A DNA stretch of 64,000 bases from NCBI GenBank assembly GCA_024403695.1, contig JAKSRI010000007.1:1-64000 (forward strand), in the 5' to 3' direction. Positions within the stretch are counted from its first letter, which is position 1; the number at the start of each line of letters is the position of its first letter. The translations under genes were made by a program, and so were the position numbers. The notes under the pieces are model-generated. The model did not search any database and was not told where the DNA came from. It worked only from the letters and a program-made list of their open reading frames with translations. Of this stretch, positions 25,214 to 33,287 are shown piece after piece. Origin of the DNA: Saccharofermentans sp. Lineage in GTDB: Bacteria; Bacillota; Clostridia; Saccharofermentanales; Saccharofermentanaceae.

Positions 25214-26641
25214 TTATTTTTTCTTAGAATCAGAGTTTGACACATAAATGCCTCTGCTCTTATCGCCCTCTGGATTAGCACCAAAAACATAGTCCTTACC
25301 AGGAAGAATTGCATTAAGGAAAATACCTGCAATAGCAGCAATAGCAAGAGCTGTAAGAGTAATGGACTTGCCTGCGATTGTAAATGTAATACCATCTGTA
25401 AATCCAAGACCACAAACGAAGATTACACCAGCAATAATAAGGTTTCTAGACTTTGTAAGGTCAACCTTATTCTCTACTACATTACGCACACCAATGGCAG
25501 AAATCATACCGTAAAGCATGAATGAAACACCACCGATAATAGATGCTGGCATAGTAGAAATAACGCCAGAGAACTTAGGGATAAATGAGAGTACAATAGC
25601 AAATACTGCAGCGAGTCTGATAACACGTGGATCGTGAACCTTAGAAAGCTCCAGAACACCTGTGTTCTCACCATAAGTTGTATTTGCAGGACCACCAAAC
25701 ATACCAGAAAGTGATGTTGCAAGTCCGTCACCCAAGAGTGTTCTGTGAAGTCCAGGATCAGAGATGAAATTCTTTCCTACTGTAGCAGAAATAGCAGACA
25801 TATCACCGATATGCTCCATCATAGAAGCGATAGCGATAGGTGCCATAACAAAGATTGCTGTAAGATCAAATTTAGCAAGGCGGAAGGCAGGAAGACCAAC
25901 CCAGCTAGCAGAAGTAACTGCAGCGTAATCAATAATCTTAGAGCCATCTGGATTTGTAACACCACACGCATTAAGAATAACTGCCAATACATAAGCAATT
26001 ACAACACCCATAAGGATAGGAATAATCTTAAACATTCCCTTACCCCAGATGTTGAAAATGATAATAACAGCAAGTGCTACGATGGCGAGAAGCCAGTTAT
26101 TAGATGCCTGAGAAATAGCAGAACCTGCAAGAGAAAGACCGATACAGATAATGATTGGACCAGTTACAACAGGTGGAAGGAACTTCATTACACGGTTTAC
26201 ACCTACAAGCATAATGATAAGCGCCAAAATGAGATACAAAAGACCTGCAACAACTACACCACCGCAGGCATAGAGCACCTTCTCGTTTGCTCCCATACCA
26301 GCGTAAATACCAGTATCAAGACTTGCGATTGTGCTAAATCCTCCAAGGAACGCGAAAGATGATCCAAGGAATGCTGGAACCTTAAATTTTGAACATAAGT
26401 GGAAAAATAGTGTACCAAAACCAGCACAGAAAAGAGTTACCGCCACTGTAAGGCCCTTAGAAATATTCTCTCCTGTCGCCGCAAAGAAATAACCGTTTAC
26501 CAGAATTGGCACCAGAATAGTAGCACCAAACATAGCGAATAAGTGCTGTAAGCCGAGAAGCAACATCTTTGGCCATCCAAGTGTTCTGGCGTCAGTAATT
26601 GGTCCATCGAACTGCTTCTTTGGTTCTTTGTTTTTGCCCAT
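25214..26641 (-). CDS. uraA: Uracil permease (NCS2 family)
   Basis: 475 residues with about 12-14 membrane helices of the nucleobase-cation-symporter-2 family. The signatures LQHLFAMFGATILVP near the N-terminus and SMMEHIGDMSAISATVG (about residue 265) are UraA/PyrP-like, the Glu being a uracil-binding position in that family. It imports uracil by proton symport and is paired with upp. A strong ribosome site (GAGGAGG) lies upstream. No PyrR-type leader structure was noticed in the short 5' region. Confidence 0.95.
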   Translation of the reverse strand: MGKNKEPKKQFDGPITDARTLGWPKMLLLGLQHLFAMFGATILVPILVNGYFFAATGENISKGLTVAVTLFCAGFGTLFFHLCSKFKVPAFLGSSFAFLGGFSTIASLDTGIYAGMGANEKVLYACGGVVVAGLLYLILALIIMLVGVNRVMKFLPPVVTGPIIICIGLSLAGSAISQASNNWLLAIVALAVIIIFNIWGKGMFKIIPILMGVVIAYVLAVILNACGVTNPDGSKIIDYAAVTSASWVGLPAFRLAKFDLTAIFVMAPIAIASMMEHIGDMSAISATVGKNFISDPGLHRTLLGDGLATSLSGMFGGPANTTYGENTGVLELSKVHDPRVIRLAAVFAIVLSFIPKFSGVISTMPASIIGGVSFMLYGMISAIGVRNVVENKVDLTKSRNLIIAGVIFVCGLGFTDGITFTIAGKSITLTALAIAAIAGIFLNAILPGKDYVFGANPEGDKSRGIYVSNSDSKKK

Positions 26642-26672
26642 AAATCAACCTCCTCAAAAATCAACTAGCTTT

Positions 26673-26681
26673 ATCATAACA
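26673..26681 (-). promoter_or_regulatory. Candidate extended -10 of uraA-upp
   Basis: Minus strand TGT TATGAT (hexamer 26673-26678), about 31 bases upstream of the uraA ATG. The TG dinucleotide and five of six hexamer matches support it; no good -35 is visible. Confidence 0.4.
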
Positions 26682-26749
26682 TACGAACATCAAGTATTTT
26701 TTATTACAATTAACACAATTTATATCACATTAATCTGTGCATGATTTTT

Positions 26750-26758
26750 TGCTATAAT
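26750..26758 (+). promoter_or_regulatory. Extended -10 promoter giving a leaderless message
   Basis: TGC TATAAT (TG at 26750-26751, hexamer 26753-26758), a perfect extended -10. The ATG at 26765 begins 7 bases after the hexamer, where transcription should start, and there is no Shine-Dalgarno. Confidence 0.65.
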
Positions 26759-26764
26759 GCAGGC

Positions 26765-27292
26765 ATGAATTCAAAAGAAAAAACAAAGATGACAAGGAAT
26801 ATTGTTCCAGATAATTTTACGATTACACTGGCTCTTGTTGATGCACTACCAGTTCTGTTTTTTGGTGCCACAATGATCCTCATTGGAACCTTGTTTTCAC
26901 ACCCTCTTTTTCTGGCTGGAGCTATTCTCACGACTATAACAGGTGTTGTTAAAGTTCTGTGGAAGATAATAGTTGTTCTAAAGAAGAAAAATATCTGGTG
27001 GATGTTTGTTCAGATGAGAATGCTTATGCCTGTCGGATTCTTCTTAATGCTTTTATCACTTATTCTTGGTAGAAATAGTCTCAGCGCGACTAGAATATGG
27101 AACGGACTTATTTCATTTCCTTCTGTTTTTTTCTTCATCATTGGAGTTATAGGTATGGCTGCCATGATTTTATTTGCGGCCAAACTGGATAGTTCTGATT
27201 CCAAGGCAAATTGGATAGAACAGGCAACAAACGGTGTGGCTCAGGCGTCTTTTTTTGTGGGAGTCCTTATTATTATAATTAATGCAACCTAA
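26765..27292 (+). CDS. Four-helix membrane protein of unknown function
   Basis: 175 residues from ATG 26765. An ATG at 26741 in the same frame lies upstream of the perfect -10 (26753-26758) and would not be transcribed from it, so the shorter form is preferred. There are four hydrophobic segments (about residues 22-50, 55-75, 85-105 and 115-140) and a possible fifth at the C-terminus. No conserved motif is recognised. It precedes an ABC exporter operon by 50 bases, but that operon has its own -10-like element and ribosome site, so a functional link is uncertain. Confidence 0.7.
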   Translation: MNSKEKTKMTRNIVPDNFTITLALVDALPVLFFGATMILIGTLFSHPLFLAGAILTTITGVVKVLWKIIVVLKKKNIWWMFVQMRMLMPVGFFLMLLSLILGRNSLSATRIWNGLISFPSVFFFIIGVIGMAAMILFAAKLDSSDSKANWIEQATNGVAQASFFVGVLIIIINAT

Positions 27293-27304
27293 CCTGATAA
27301 AAGG

Positions 27305-27310
27305 TATAAT
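27305..27310 (+). promoter_or_regulatory. Candidate -10 for the ABC exporter operon
   Basis: A perfect TATAAT 33 bases upstream of the ABC ATPase ATG, which has its own GAGGA ribosome site. There is no convincing -35, so the support is moderate. Confidence 0.4.
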
Positions 27311-27342
27311 TCATACTAACTGAATAAATAGAGGAAAAACAA

Positions 27343-28026
27343 ATGAGTAATATTTCATTGGATATTAATGGCCTTTACAAGGCGTATAAGAAAAATATTA
27401 TTTTTACTGATGCGAATATGAGTGTTAAGGGTGGCGATTGCATCGCCCTTGTTGGTGAGAATGGCTGTGGTAAATCCACATTAATTAATATTATCGCTAA
27501 CATAATCAAGCTCGATAAGGGCACAATCACATTTAAGATTGACGACGAGGAAATTCCAATGAACAAGGCATGGGAATATGTATCCTATGTACCTCAGCAC
27601 AACAGTCTCATCGATACACTAAGTGCATACGATAATCTCCTTTTCTGGTATCAGGGTGACCGTAAGAAACTGAACCAGGATATCAAGGAAGGTTTTATTA
27701 AGGAACTTGGTATCGATCAGTATATCAACAAGAGAGTTAACCGCATGTCCGGTGGTATGCAGAAGCGTGTGTCAATCGCATGTGCTCTAGCTAATAATCC
27801 TAGAATTCTCCTCCTCGATGAGGCAAACGCATCACTTGATATTGTCTGCAAACTTCAGATTCAGAAAATGCTTCAGAAGTATGCTGCTATGGGTAATATT
27901 GTTATTCACTCTACACACGAAGAGGGTGACATCGGGGTATGCAACAAGATTTTCTATATCGCAGACCAGAAAATTACAGAAGTTCCTATGACTTCACTGA
28001 AGGATATTTTTAAAGACAAGTTATGA
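27343..28026 (+). CDS. ABC transporter ATP-binding protein
   Basis: 227 residues, one ABC domain: Walker A GENGCGKST (38-46), Q-loop YVPQHNSL, signature MSGGMQKRVS, Walker B ILLLDEANASLD and a STHEEGD switch His. DEAN replaces the usual DEPT, but the catalytic Glu is kept. It belongs to the CcmA/DrrA-like exporters that pair with ABC-2 permeases. Its stop overlaps the next ATG by four bases. The substrate is unknown. Confidence 0.93.
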   Translation: MSNISLDINGLYKAYKKNIIFTDANMSVKGGDCIALVGENGCGKSTLINIIANIIKLDKGTITFKIDDEEIPMNKAWEYVSYVPQHNSLIDTLSAYDNLLFWYQGDRKKLNQDIKEGFIKELGIDQYINKRVNRMSGGMQKRVSIACALANNPRILLLDEANASLDIVCKLQIQKMLQKYAAMGNIVIHSTHEEGDIGVCNKIFYIADQKITEVPMTSLKDIFKDKL

Positions 28027-29210
28027 GTAAGAGTTATAAAAGCCAATTTTATCGCATCATATTCAAGAAGAGCATGCGAGATATCCCAAGAATTCTTGGT
28101 GTGATTTTAATTGTTGCCATCCTGTGCGCGACATTAGTTCTTGGTGTCGTTGCCATCTTCGGTGAAGACGTTGCCAAAATTAACGCAGCATATGTTTTCG
28201 AGGATGAGGATGACTGGTTTAGTGTTGGCCTTAAGTACATGGCCAAGGGTGCTAATGTTAACCTGCGCAAGTATGACAAAGACGATGCCATTGATGCGCT
28301 TTATGATAAGGAAGTAGCTGCGGTTCTCATTATTAATGACGGTGACGAGTCAGACTCCATTAACCCTTCCCTTCCTGTAGATTCTGTGAAGGTTATGTAC
28401 TATGACAGCGATCAGTTTATTACTTCCATGTTCGGCACTATCGTTAATGCCGGCGTGAGTGATTATCTCGTTCTTAACGCCACAAGAAAAGCGATTAAGG
28501 TCACTGATCCTGACTATTCCAGACCTGACGTTAACGACATGGAAGATGTGCTTATGGATTACCTAATTGGACGCAACCACTGCTATAAAAGGGTTGTTTT
28601 CTATGATTCTGGTGACATTCCAATCAAGCACTATTATCTCGGAAATGGCATGGCACTTATTATATTGCTCAGCGCCTCTGTAGCAATGGGCTTTACAAAA
28701 AATGACGAAAAGAACTTTGTAAAAACAGCCAAGAGAACAGGCATCTCCAAGTTCGACCTGTTCATGGCTAAGTACGCTCCATTTATGGGATTATTTTCCA
28801 TAATTGCCGTAATAGGAATGGCTGTGTTCCAGTACATTTCCTGGGATGAATTATACGTAGAAGGATTGTTGGCCACATTCATAGCAACACTAGTTCTCCT
28901 CTCACTTGTAATTCTGATTCATGAGATTGTTCCAGATAAAACAGTATCCACACTTTGCTGTATCTTCGCATCCATCATTGGAATGTTCCTGTCAGGAAAT
29001 ATTATTCCTCACTCATTCCTTCCTGATGTAATTGCTCAGATTAGCGACTTTGTTATCACAAAATATCCAACCAGAATGTATGGTCAGTCCTTCTTTGGAC
29101 AGATTAATTATGCCACTATGGGCTACGCAGCTATCGGCCTCGTAATAACATTCGGACTTACATTCCTAGTATCATTTGTAAGAGGTAAGATGAGTTATGA
29201 GAACAGTTAA
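28023..29210 (+). CDS. ABC-2 type permease subunit
   Basis: 395 residues. One N-terminal helix (about 22-46) is followed by an extracellular domain of about 160 residues and then five or six helices (215-395), the layout of ABC-2/YhgE-like exporter permeases. It overlaps the ATPase gene by four bases and the next gene by 14 bases, so all three proteins should form one complex. No residues point to a particular substrate (polysaccharide, peptide or drug). Confidence 0.85.
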   Translation: MSKSYKSQFYRIIFKKSMRDIPRILGVILIVAILCATLVLGVVAIFGEDVAKINAAYVFEDEDDWFSVGLKYMAKGANVNLRKYDKDDAIDALYDKEVAAVLIINDGDESDSINPSLPVDSVKVMYYDSDQFITSMFGTIVNAGVSDYLVLNATRKAIKVTDPDYSRPDVNDMEDVLMDYLIGRNHCYKRVVFYDSGDIPIKHYYLGNGMALIILLSASVAMGFTKNDEKNFVKTAKRTGISKFDLFMAKYAPFMGLFSIIAVIGMAVFQYISWDELYVEGLLATFIATLVLLSLVILIHEIVPDKTVSTLCCIFASIIGMFLSGNIIPHSFLPDVIAQISDFVITKYPTRMYGQSFFGQINYATMGYAAIGLVITFGLTFLVSFVRGKMSYENS

Positions 29211-30207
29211 TACATGGCTTAGGGTCTTGTTCAAGAAGACCATATATAACAAAGCATTTATTGGACTGCTTCTGCTCATTCCAATTCTTTGCTACTGCCT
29301 TGGTGCCTTCAGCAATCTCTCCAACAAAGATGCTGATGCCACTATCTACATTTACGCCCGCTCAGAAGATGAGATATCCACTAGAGTAATTGACAGTCTC
29401 GAAGGCGAATATGACGGATTCAGCTTCGTTTACGCAGATTCAGAAAAGCAGATTAAAGATGACGTCAGAACTCATAAAGCATTGTGCGGTTATATCCTCG
29501 AGAAAGATCAGGATAAGAGAGTCAGACGAGGCGAACAGGAAGGTAATATCATTCTTGTAGAGCGTATTGGTAACCTTCAGACTGATATCGTTAACGAGAT
29601 TGTGTTTAGTGCTTATTATCGTGAGTACACTAGATATTACGCACCTCTGCACGTAGAGATGGCGAATAAGGAAGATTTCAACAAGAACTACGATAAGATT
29701 ACTGATAACACACTCCTCAACTACACTATTGAGAAGGTTTATCCAGAAGATGACAGCAATGATGCGACTGGCCGTTCTGCACGTAATATAGTCGGCGTTA
29801 TTCTGTGTCTGTTTGCTATGCTTCTCATCTCAGACTTTATCCAGGAGAAAGACTCCGGTCTTCTCTTTCCAGTTAAACCATCAAGCAGACTTCTTTTCAG
29901 ATATATGTATTTTGCAACTCCGATATTTATGATCGCACCATCTGCATTACTGGGCACCATGATTCAAAGTAACAACCGTGGTTTCCCGGCGGAACTTATC
30001 CAGCTGGTTCTGTACTCCATTATGCTTATCGTTTTGTGCGTAATTTGCAGCTATCTTATCAAGAAGAGACACGTAATAATTGGAATGATCCCGATTCTTA
30101 CTATTCTATTTATCGTGCTGTGTCCAGTGTTTATCGACCTGTCCACATTCCTACCAATAATAAATATCCTCAGATATTTCTGCCCTCCATTCTATTTCAT
30201 GATATAA
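29197..30207 (+). CDS. Second ABC-2 type permease subunit
   Basis: 336 residues with the same plan as its neighbour: an N-terminal helix (about 17-39), an extracellular charged domain (about 40-190), then five helices. It overlaps the upstream permease by 14 bases. The two probably form a heterodimeric channel with the ATPase at 27343. It ends with a short hydrophobic tail (FCPPFYFMI) 15 bases before the next gene. Confidence 0.8.
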   Translation: MRTVNTWLRVLFKKTIYNKAFIGLLLLIPILCYCLGAFSNLSNKDADATIYIYARSEDEISTRVIDSLEGEYDGFSFVYADSEKQIKDDVRTHKALCGYILEKDQDKRVRRGEQEGNIILVERIGNLQTDIVNEIVFSAYYREYTRYYAPLHVEMANKEDFNKNYDKITDNTLLNYTIEKVYPEDDSNDATGRSARNIVGVILCLFAMLLISDFIQEKDSGLLFPVKPSSRLLFRYMYFATPIFMIAPSALLGTMIQSNNRGFPAELIQLVLYSIMLIVLCVICSYLIKKRHVIIGMIPILTILFIVLCPVFIDLSTFLPIINILRYFCPPFYFMI

Positions 30208-30222
30208 AGGAGGCTAGATACT

Positions 30223-32190
30223 ATGCGTGATTTTCTTCCAATAACACTAGAAGATATGAAAAAGAGAGGTTGGGACCGCCCTGACTTTGTCTTTGTTATC
30301 GGAGACGCATATGTAGATCATTCATCTTTCGGCCCTGCGATTATCAGCCGTGTCCTGGAGAGTCATGGATTTAAAGTGGCTATTATTTCCCAGCCAGACT
30401 GGAAGGACGAGAACAGCATTACAACGTTCGGTGAGCCTCGTCTTGGCTTTCTCGTTTCCGGCGGAAACATGGATTCCATGGTTAATCACTACACTGTTAA
30501 TAAGAAACGTCGTTCCCAGGACGCTTATACTCCTGGTGGTGTAGCTGGCAAGAGACCAGACTACGCCACTATCGTTTACTGCAATCTTATCAAGCGTGTA
30601 TATAAAAATTCTCCTATCCTTATCGGAGGAATCGAGGCCAGCCTTAGAAGACTTGCCCACTATGACTACTGGTCAGACAAACTTAGGAGATCCATTCTCA
30701 TCGACTCCAACGCCGACATTCTTATGTATGGCATGGGCGAGCTCGCTATAGTTGCCCTGGCAGAGGCCCTGGACAGTGGTCTTGACGTGAAAGATATTAC
30801 TTTCGTACCAGGTACCGTTTACAGGACAATAACTCTGGATCATGTAGTTAACGGCATTACCCTTCCTGATTACGATGACCTTGTGAAGGATAAGCGAGAA
30901 TACGCCCGCAGCTTTGGCATTCAGTATATGAATACTGATTTTGCTTCCGCCCGTCCTCTTATCGAGAAGTATGGTGAGAAGTCGTATATTGTTCAGAATC
31001 CACCATCACGCCCTTTGACTACACTGGAGCTCGATGACGTTTACGAACTTCCCTATATGAATGACTATCACCCTAGTTATAAGAAGCTTGGTGGTGTCCC
31101 TGCCATATCTGAGATTAAATTCTCCCTCACAAGTAACAGAGGTTGCTTCGGTGGATGCAGTTTCTGCGCGCTCACTTTCCACCAGGGTCGCGTAGTTCAA
31201 GTAAGAAGCCATGAGTCGCTTGTCAAAGAAGCTACTGCCATGACTAAATTCCCTGACTTTAAGGGATATATCCATGACGTTGGTGGCCCTACAGCTAACT
31301 TTAGACGACCTGCCTGCGACAAGCAGATGACGAAAGGCGCATGTCCAAACAAGCAGTGCCTCTACCCTACTCCATGCAAAAACATGAAGGTAGACCACAA
31401 CGACTATATCCAGCTTCTGCGCAAACTTCGCGCTATTCCTAAGGTGAAGAAAGTATTTATCCGTTCCGGAATCCGCTTTGACTACATGCTGGCGGACAAG
31501 AGCGATGCCTTCCTCAAGGAACTGTGCGAGTACCACATAAGTGGACAGCTTCGTGTGGCACCAGAACATGTCTCGGACCACGTTCTCGATCTCATGGGTA
31601 AGCCACGTAATGAGGTTTATCTCGAATTCGTTAAACGTTTCAACAACATGAATCGCCGCCTGGGCAAGGAGCAGTATGTGGTGCCATATCTCATCTCTTC
31701 ACATCCTGGCTCCACTATCACGGACGCCATCGCCCTGGCCGAAAGCGTAAGGGACATGGGTTACATGCCAGAGCAGGTGCAGGACTTCTACCCTACACCA
31801 TCGACTATTTCTACATGTATGTACTATACTGGACTTGACCCACGTAATATGTCACATGTATCAGTAACACGTAACCCTCACGATAAGGCGTTACAGCGTG
31901 CTCTTATTCAGTATCGCAAGCCAGAAAATTATGATCTGGTTAAGGAAGCACTACTCAGAGCACACAGGCAAGATCTCATCGGATTTGACCGTAACAAGTG
32001 TCTTATCCCTCCGCGTAATAGTGCTTCTGAGAAACCTGCCGGCAAGACAGGATATCAGGGTAAGAATCCTGGTAAAAATCAGAACAAGAATCAAAGCAGA
32101 AATAAAAAGGGTATTCCAGCAAAATATCAGAGTAAACATAACAGCAAACCAACACAGAAGACATCAGGTCCAAAGCGAGGTAAACGATAA
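30223..32190 (+). CDS. YgiQ-family radical-SAM protein
   Basis: 655 residues. An N-terminal domain typical of YgiQ (TLEDMKKRGWDRPDFVFVIG, then SGGNMDSMVNHYT) precedes the radical-SAM core with the CX3CX2C motif (C308, C312, C315) in NRGCFGGCSFC. The C-terminus (about 605-655) is a Lys/Asn/Gln-rich basic tail, probably disordered. The family is widespread in anaerobes and its substrate is not established. AGGAGG precedes the ATG. The stop overlaps the next ATG by one base. Confidence 0.94.
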   Translation: MRDFLPITLEDMKKRGWDRPDFVFVIGDAYVDHSSFGPAIISRVLESHGFKVAIISQPDWKDENSITTFGEPRLGFLVSGGNMDSMVNHYTVNKKRRSQDAYTPGGVAGKRPDYATIVYCNLIKRVYKNSPILIGGIEASLRRLAHYDYWSDKLRRSILIDSNADILMYGMGELAIVALAEALDSGLDVKDITFVPGTVYRTITLDHVVNGITLPDYDDLVKDKREYARSFGIQYMNTDFASARPLIEKYGEKSYIVQNPPSRPLTTLELDDVYELPYMNDYHPSYKKLGGVPAISEIKFSLTSNRGCFGGCSFCALTFHQGRVVQVRSHESLVKEATAMTKFPDFKGYIHDVGGPTANFRRPACDKQMTKGACPNKQCLYPTPCKNMKVDHNDYIQLLRKLRAIPKVKKVFIRSGIRFDYMLADKSDAFLKELCEYHISGQLRVAPEHVSDHVLDLMGKPRNEVYLEFVKRFNNMNRRLGKEQYVVPYLISSHPGSTITDAIALAESVRDMGYMPEQVQDFYPTPSTISTCMYYTGLDPRNMSHVSVTRNPHDKALQRALIQYRKPENYDLVKEALLRAHRQDLIGFDRNKCLIPPRNSASEKPAGKTGYQGKNPGKNQNKNQSRNKKGIPAKYQSKHNSKPTQKTSGPKRGKR

Positions 32191-33275
32191 TGGCTAAGAA
32201 AACAAAAAGAATGAAGAAACCTCTGAAAATATTCCTCATCGTATTGGCATCTATTCTCGCTATTGTTCTTGGCTACCTTGCGTATGTGTTTATCTCTTAT
32301 GACAGAATCGATGATAACGTTGTTCTCACTGCTGATGTGGAAGGTGCGCCTTCTAATGAAGAAGTTCAGGTCGGCACTGAATATACTATAGTTACATACA
32401 ACATCGGATACGGTGCATACACCTCCGATTACAGCTTCTTTATGGATGGTGGTAAATCTTCCTGGGCTAAGAGCGAAGAAGACCTCAAGACTAACATTGA
32501 TAATATCGGAAACGTCCTTAAAGATATCGATGCCGACTTTGTAGTGCTTCAGGAAGTTGATACCGACGGCACACGTTCTTATCATTACAACGAATATCAG
32601 CACCTTAGAGAAATGCTTGGTTCTGGTAATTATATTTTCGCACAGAATTTCCACAGTGCCTTCCTTATGTACCCTATTCTAGAGCCACACGGAAAGAATA
32701 ATTCTGGTATTGTCACAGCTACCGAATTCCAGATTGATAATGCTATCAGAAGACAGCTTCCTATCTCTACATCTTTCTCAAAAGTTCTGGACCTGGACCG
32801 CTGTTATTCTATTACTAGAATCCCTGTTAATGATGGCAAAATGCTCTGCATCTATAACATGCACATATCTGCTTATGGCGCTGATGATTCTATCAGAGAA
32901 GGACAGATAAATATGCTGTTTGAAGATATGTGCAAAGATTACGAACAGGGTAATTATGTTATCTGCGGCGGTGATTACAATCACAATCTCAGAGAAACAG
33001 ATAACGGAAATGCGCCTGACTGGGCTCAACTTTTCCCTAGAGAAAAAATACCTGCAGGATTCAGTCTGGCATTTGAGAAAGCATATTCTCAGGATACCGC
33101 TCTGGACACCTGCCGTAATACTGATATTCCATATGAAGAAGGAAAAACCTTCACAGTAATGGTAGACGGATTTATTGTGTCCGATAATGTAGCTGTTACA
33201 ACTTATGAAAATACAGATATTGGATTTAAATACTCAGACCATAACCCTGTAGTGATGAGTTTTATTCTAGGATAA
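32190..33275 (+). CDS. Endonuclease/exonuclease/phosphatase-fold protein, membrane-anchored
   Basis: 361 residues. A basic start and one hydrophobic segment (about 10-33) anchor the protein, and the catalytic domain lies outside. EEP-fold motifs are present: VTYNIGYG (metal), VVLQEVDTDG (Glu), GGDYNHN (Asp/Asn) and YSDHNPVVM (catalytic Asp-His). Substrates in this superfamily include nucleic acids and phospholipid or inositol phosphates; an extracytoplasmic location argues against a DNA-repair role. It begins within the stop of the YgiQ gene and is followed 12 bases later by a YfhO-type gene. Confidence 0.88.
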   Translation: MAKKTKRMKKPLKIFLIVLASILAIVLGYLAYVFISYDRIDDNVVLTADVEGAPSNEEVQVGTEYTIVTYNIGYGAYTSDYSFFMDGGKSSWAKSEEDLKTNIDNIGNVLKDIDADFVVLQEVDTDGTRSYHYNEYQHLREMLGSGNYIFAQNFHSAFLMYPILEPHGKNNSGIVTATEFQIDNAIRRQLPISTSFSKVLDLDRCYSITRIPVNDGKMLCIYNMHISAYGADDSIREGQINMLFEDMCKDYEQGNYVICGGDYNHNLRETDNGNAPDWAQLFPREKIPAGFSLAFEKAYSQDTALDTCRNTDIPYEEGKTFTVMVDGFIVSDNVAVTTYENTDIGFKYSDHNPVVMSFILG

Positions 33276-33287
33276 ACAAGATAATAA

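Noticed and set aside
25745..26362. 205-codon plus-strand frame opposite uraA
   Set aside because: Composition (many Cys, Asn, Arg) is that of an antisense frame of a membrane protein; no start signals.
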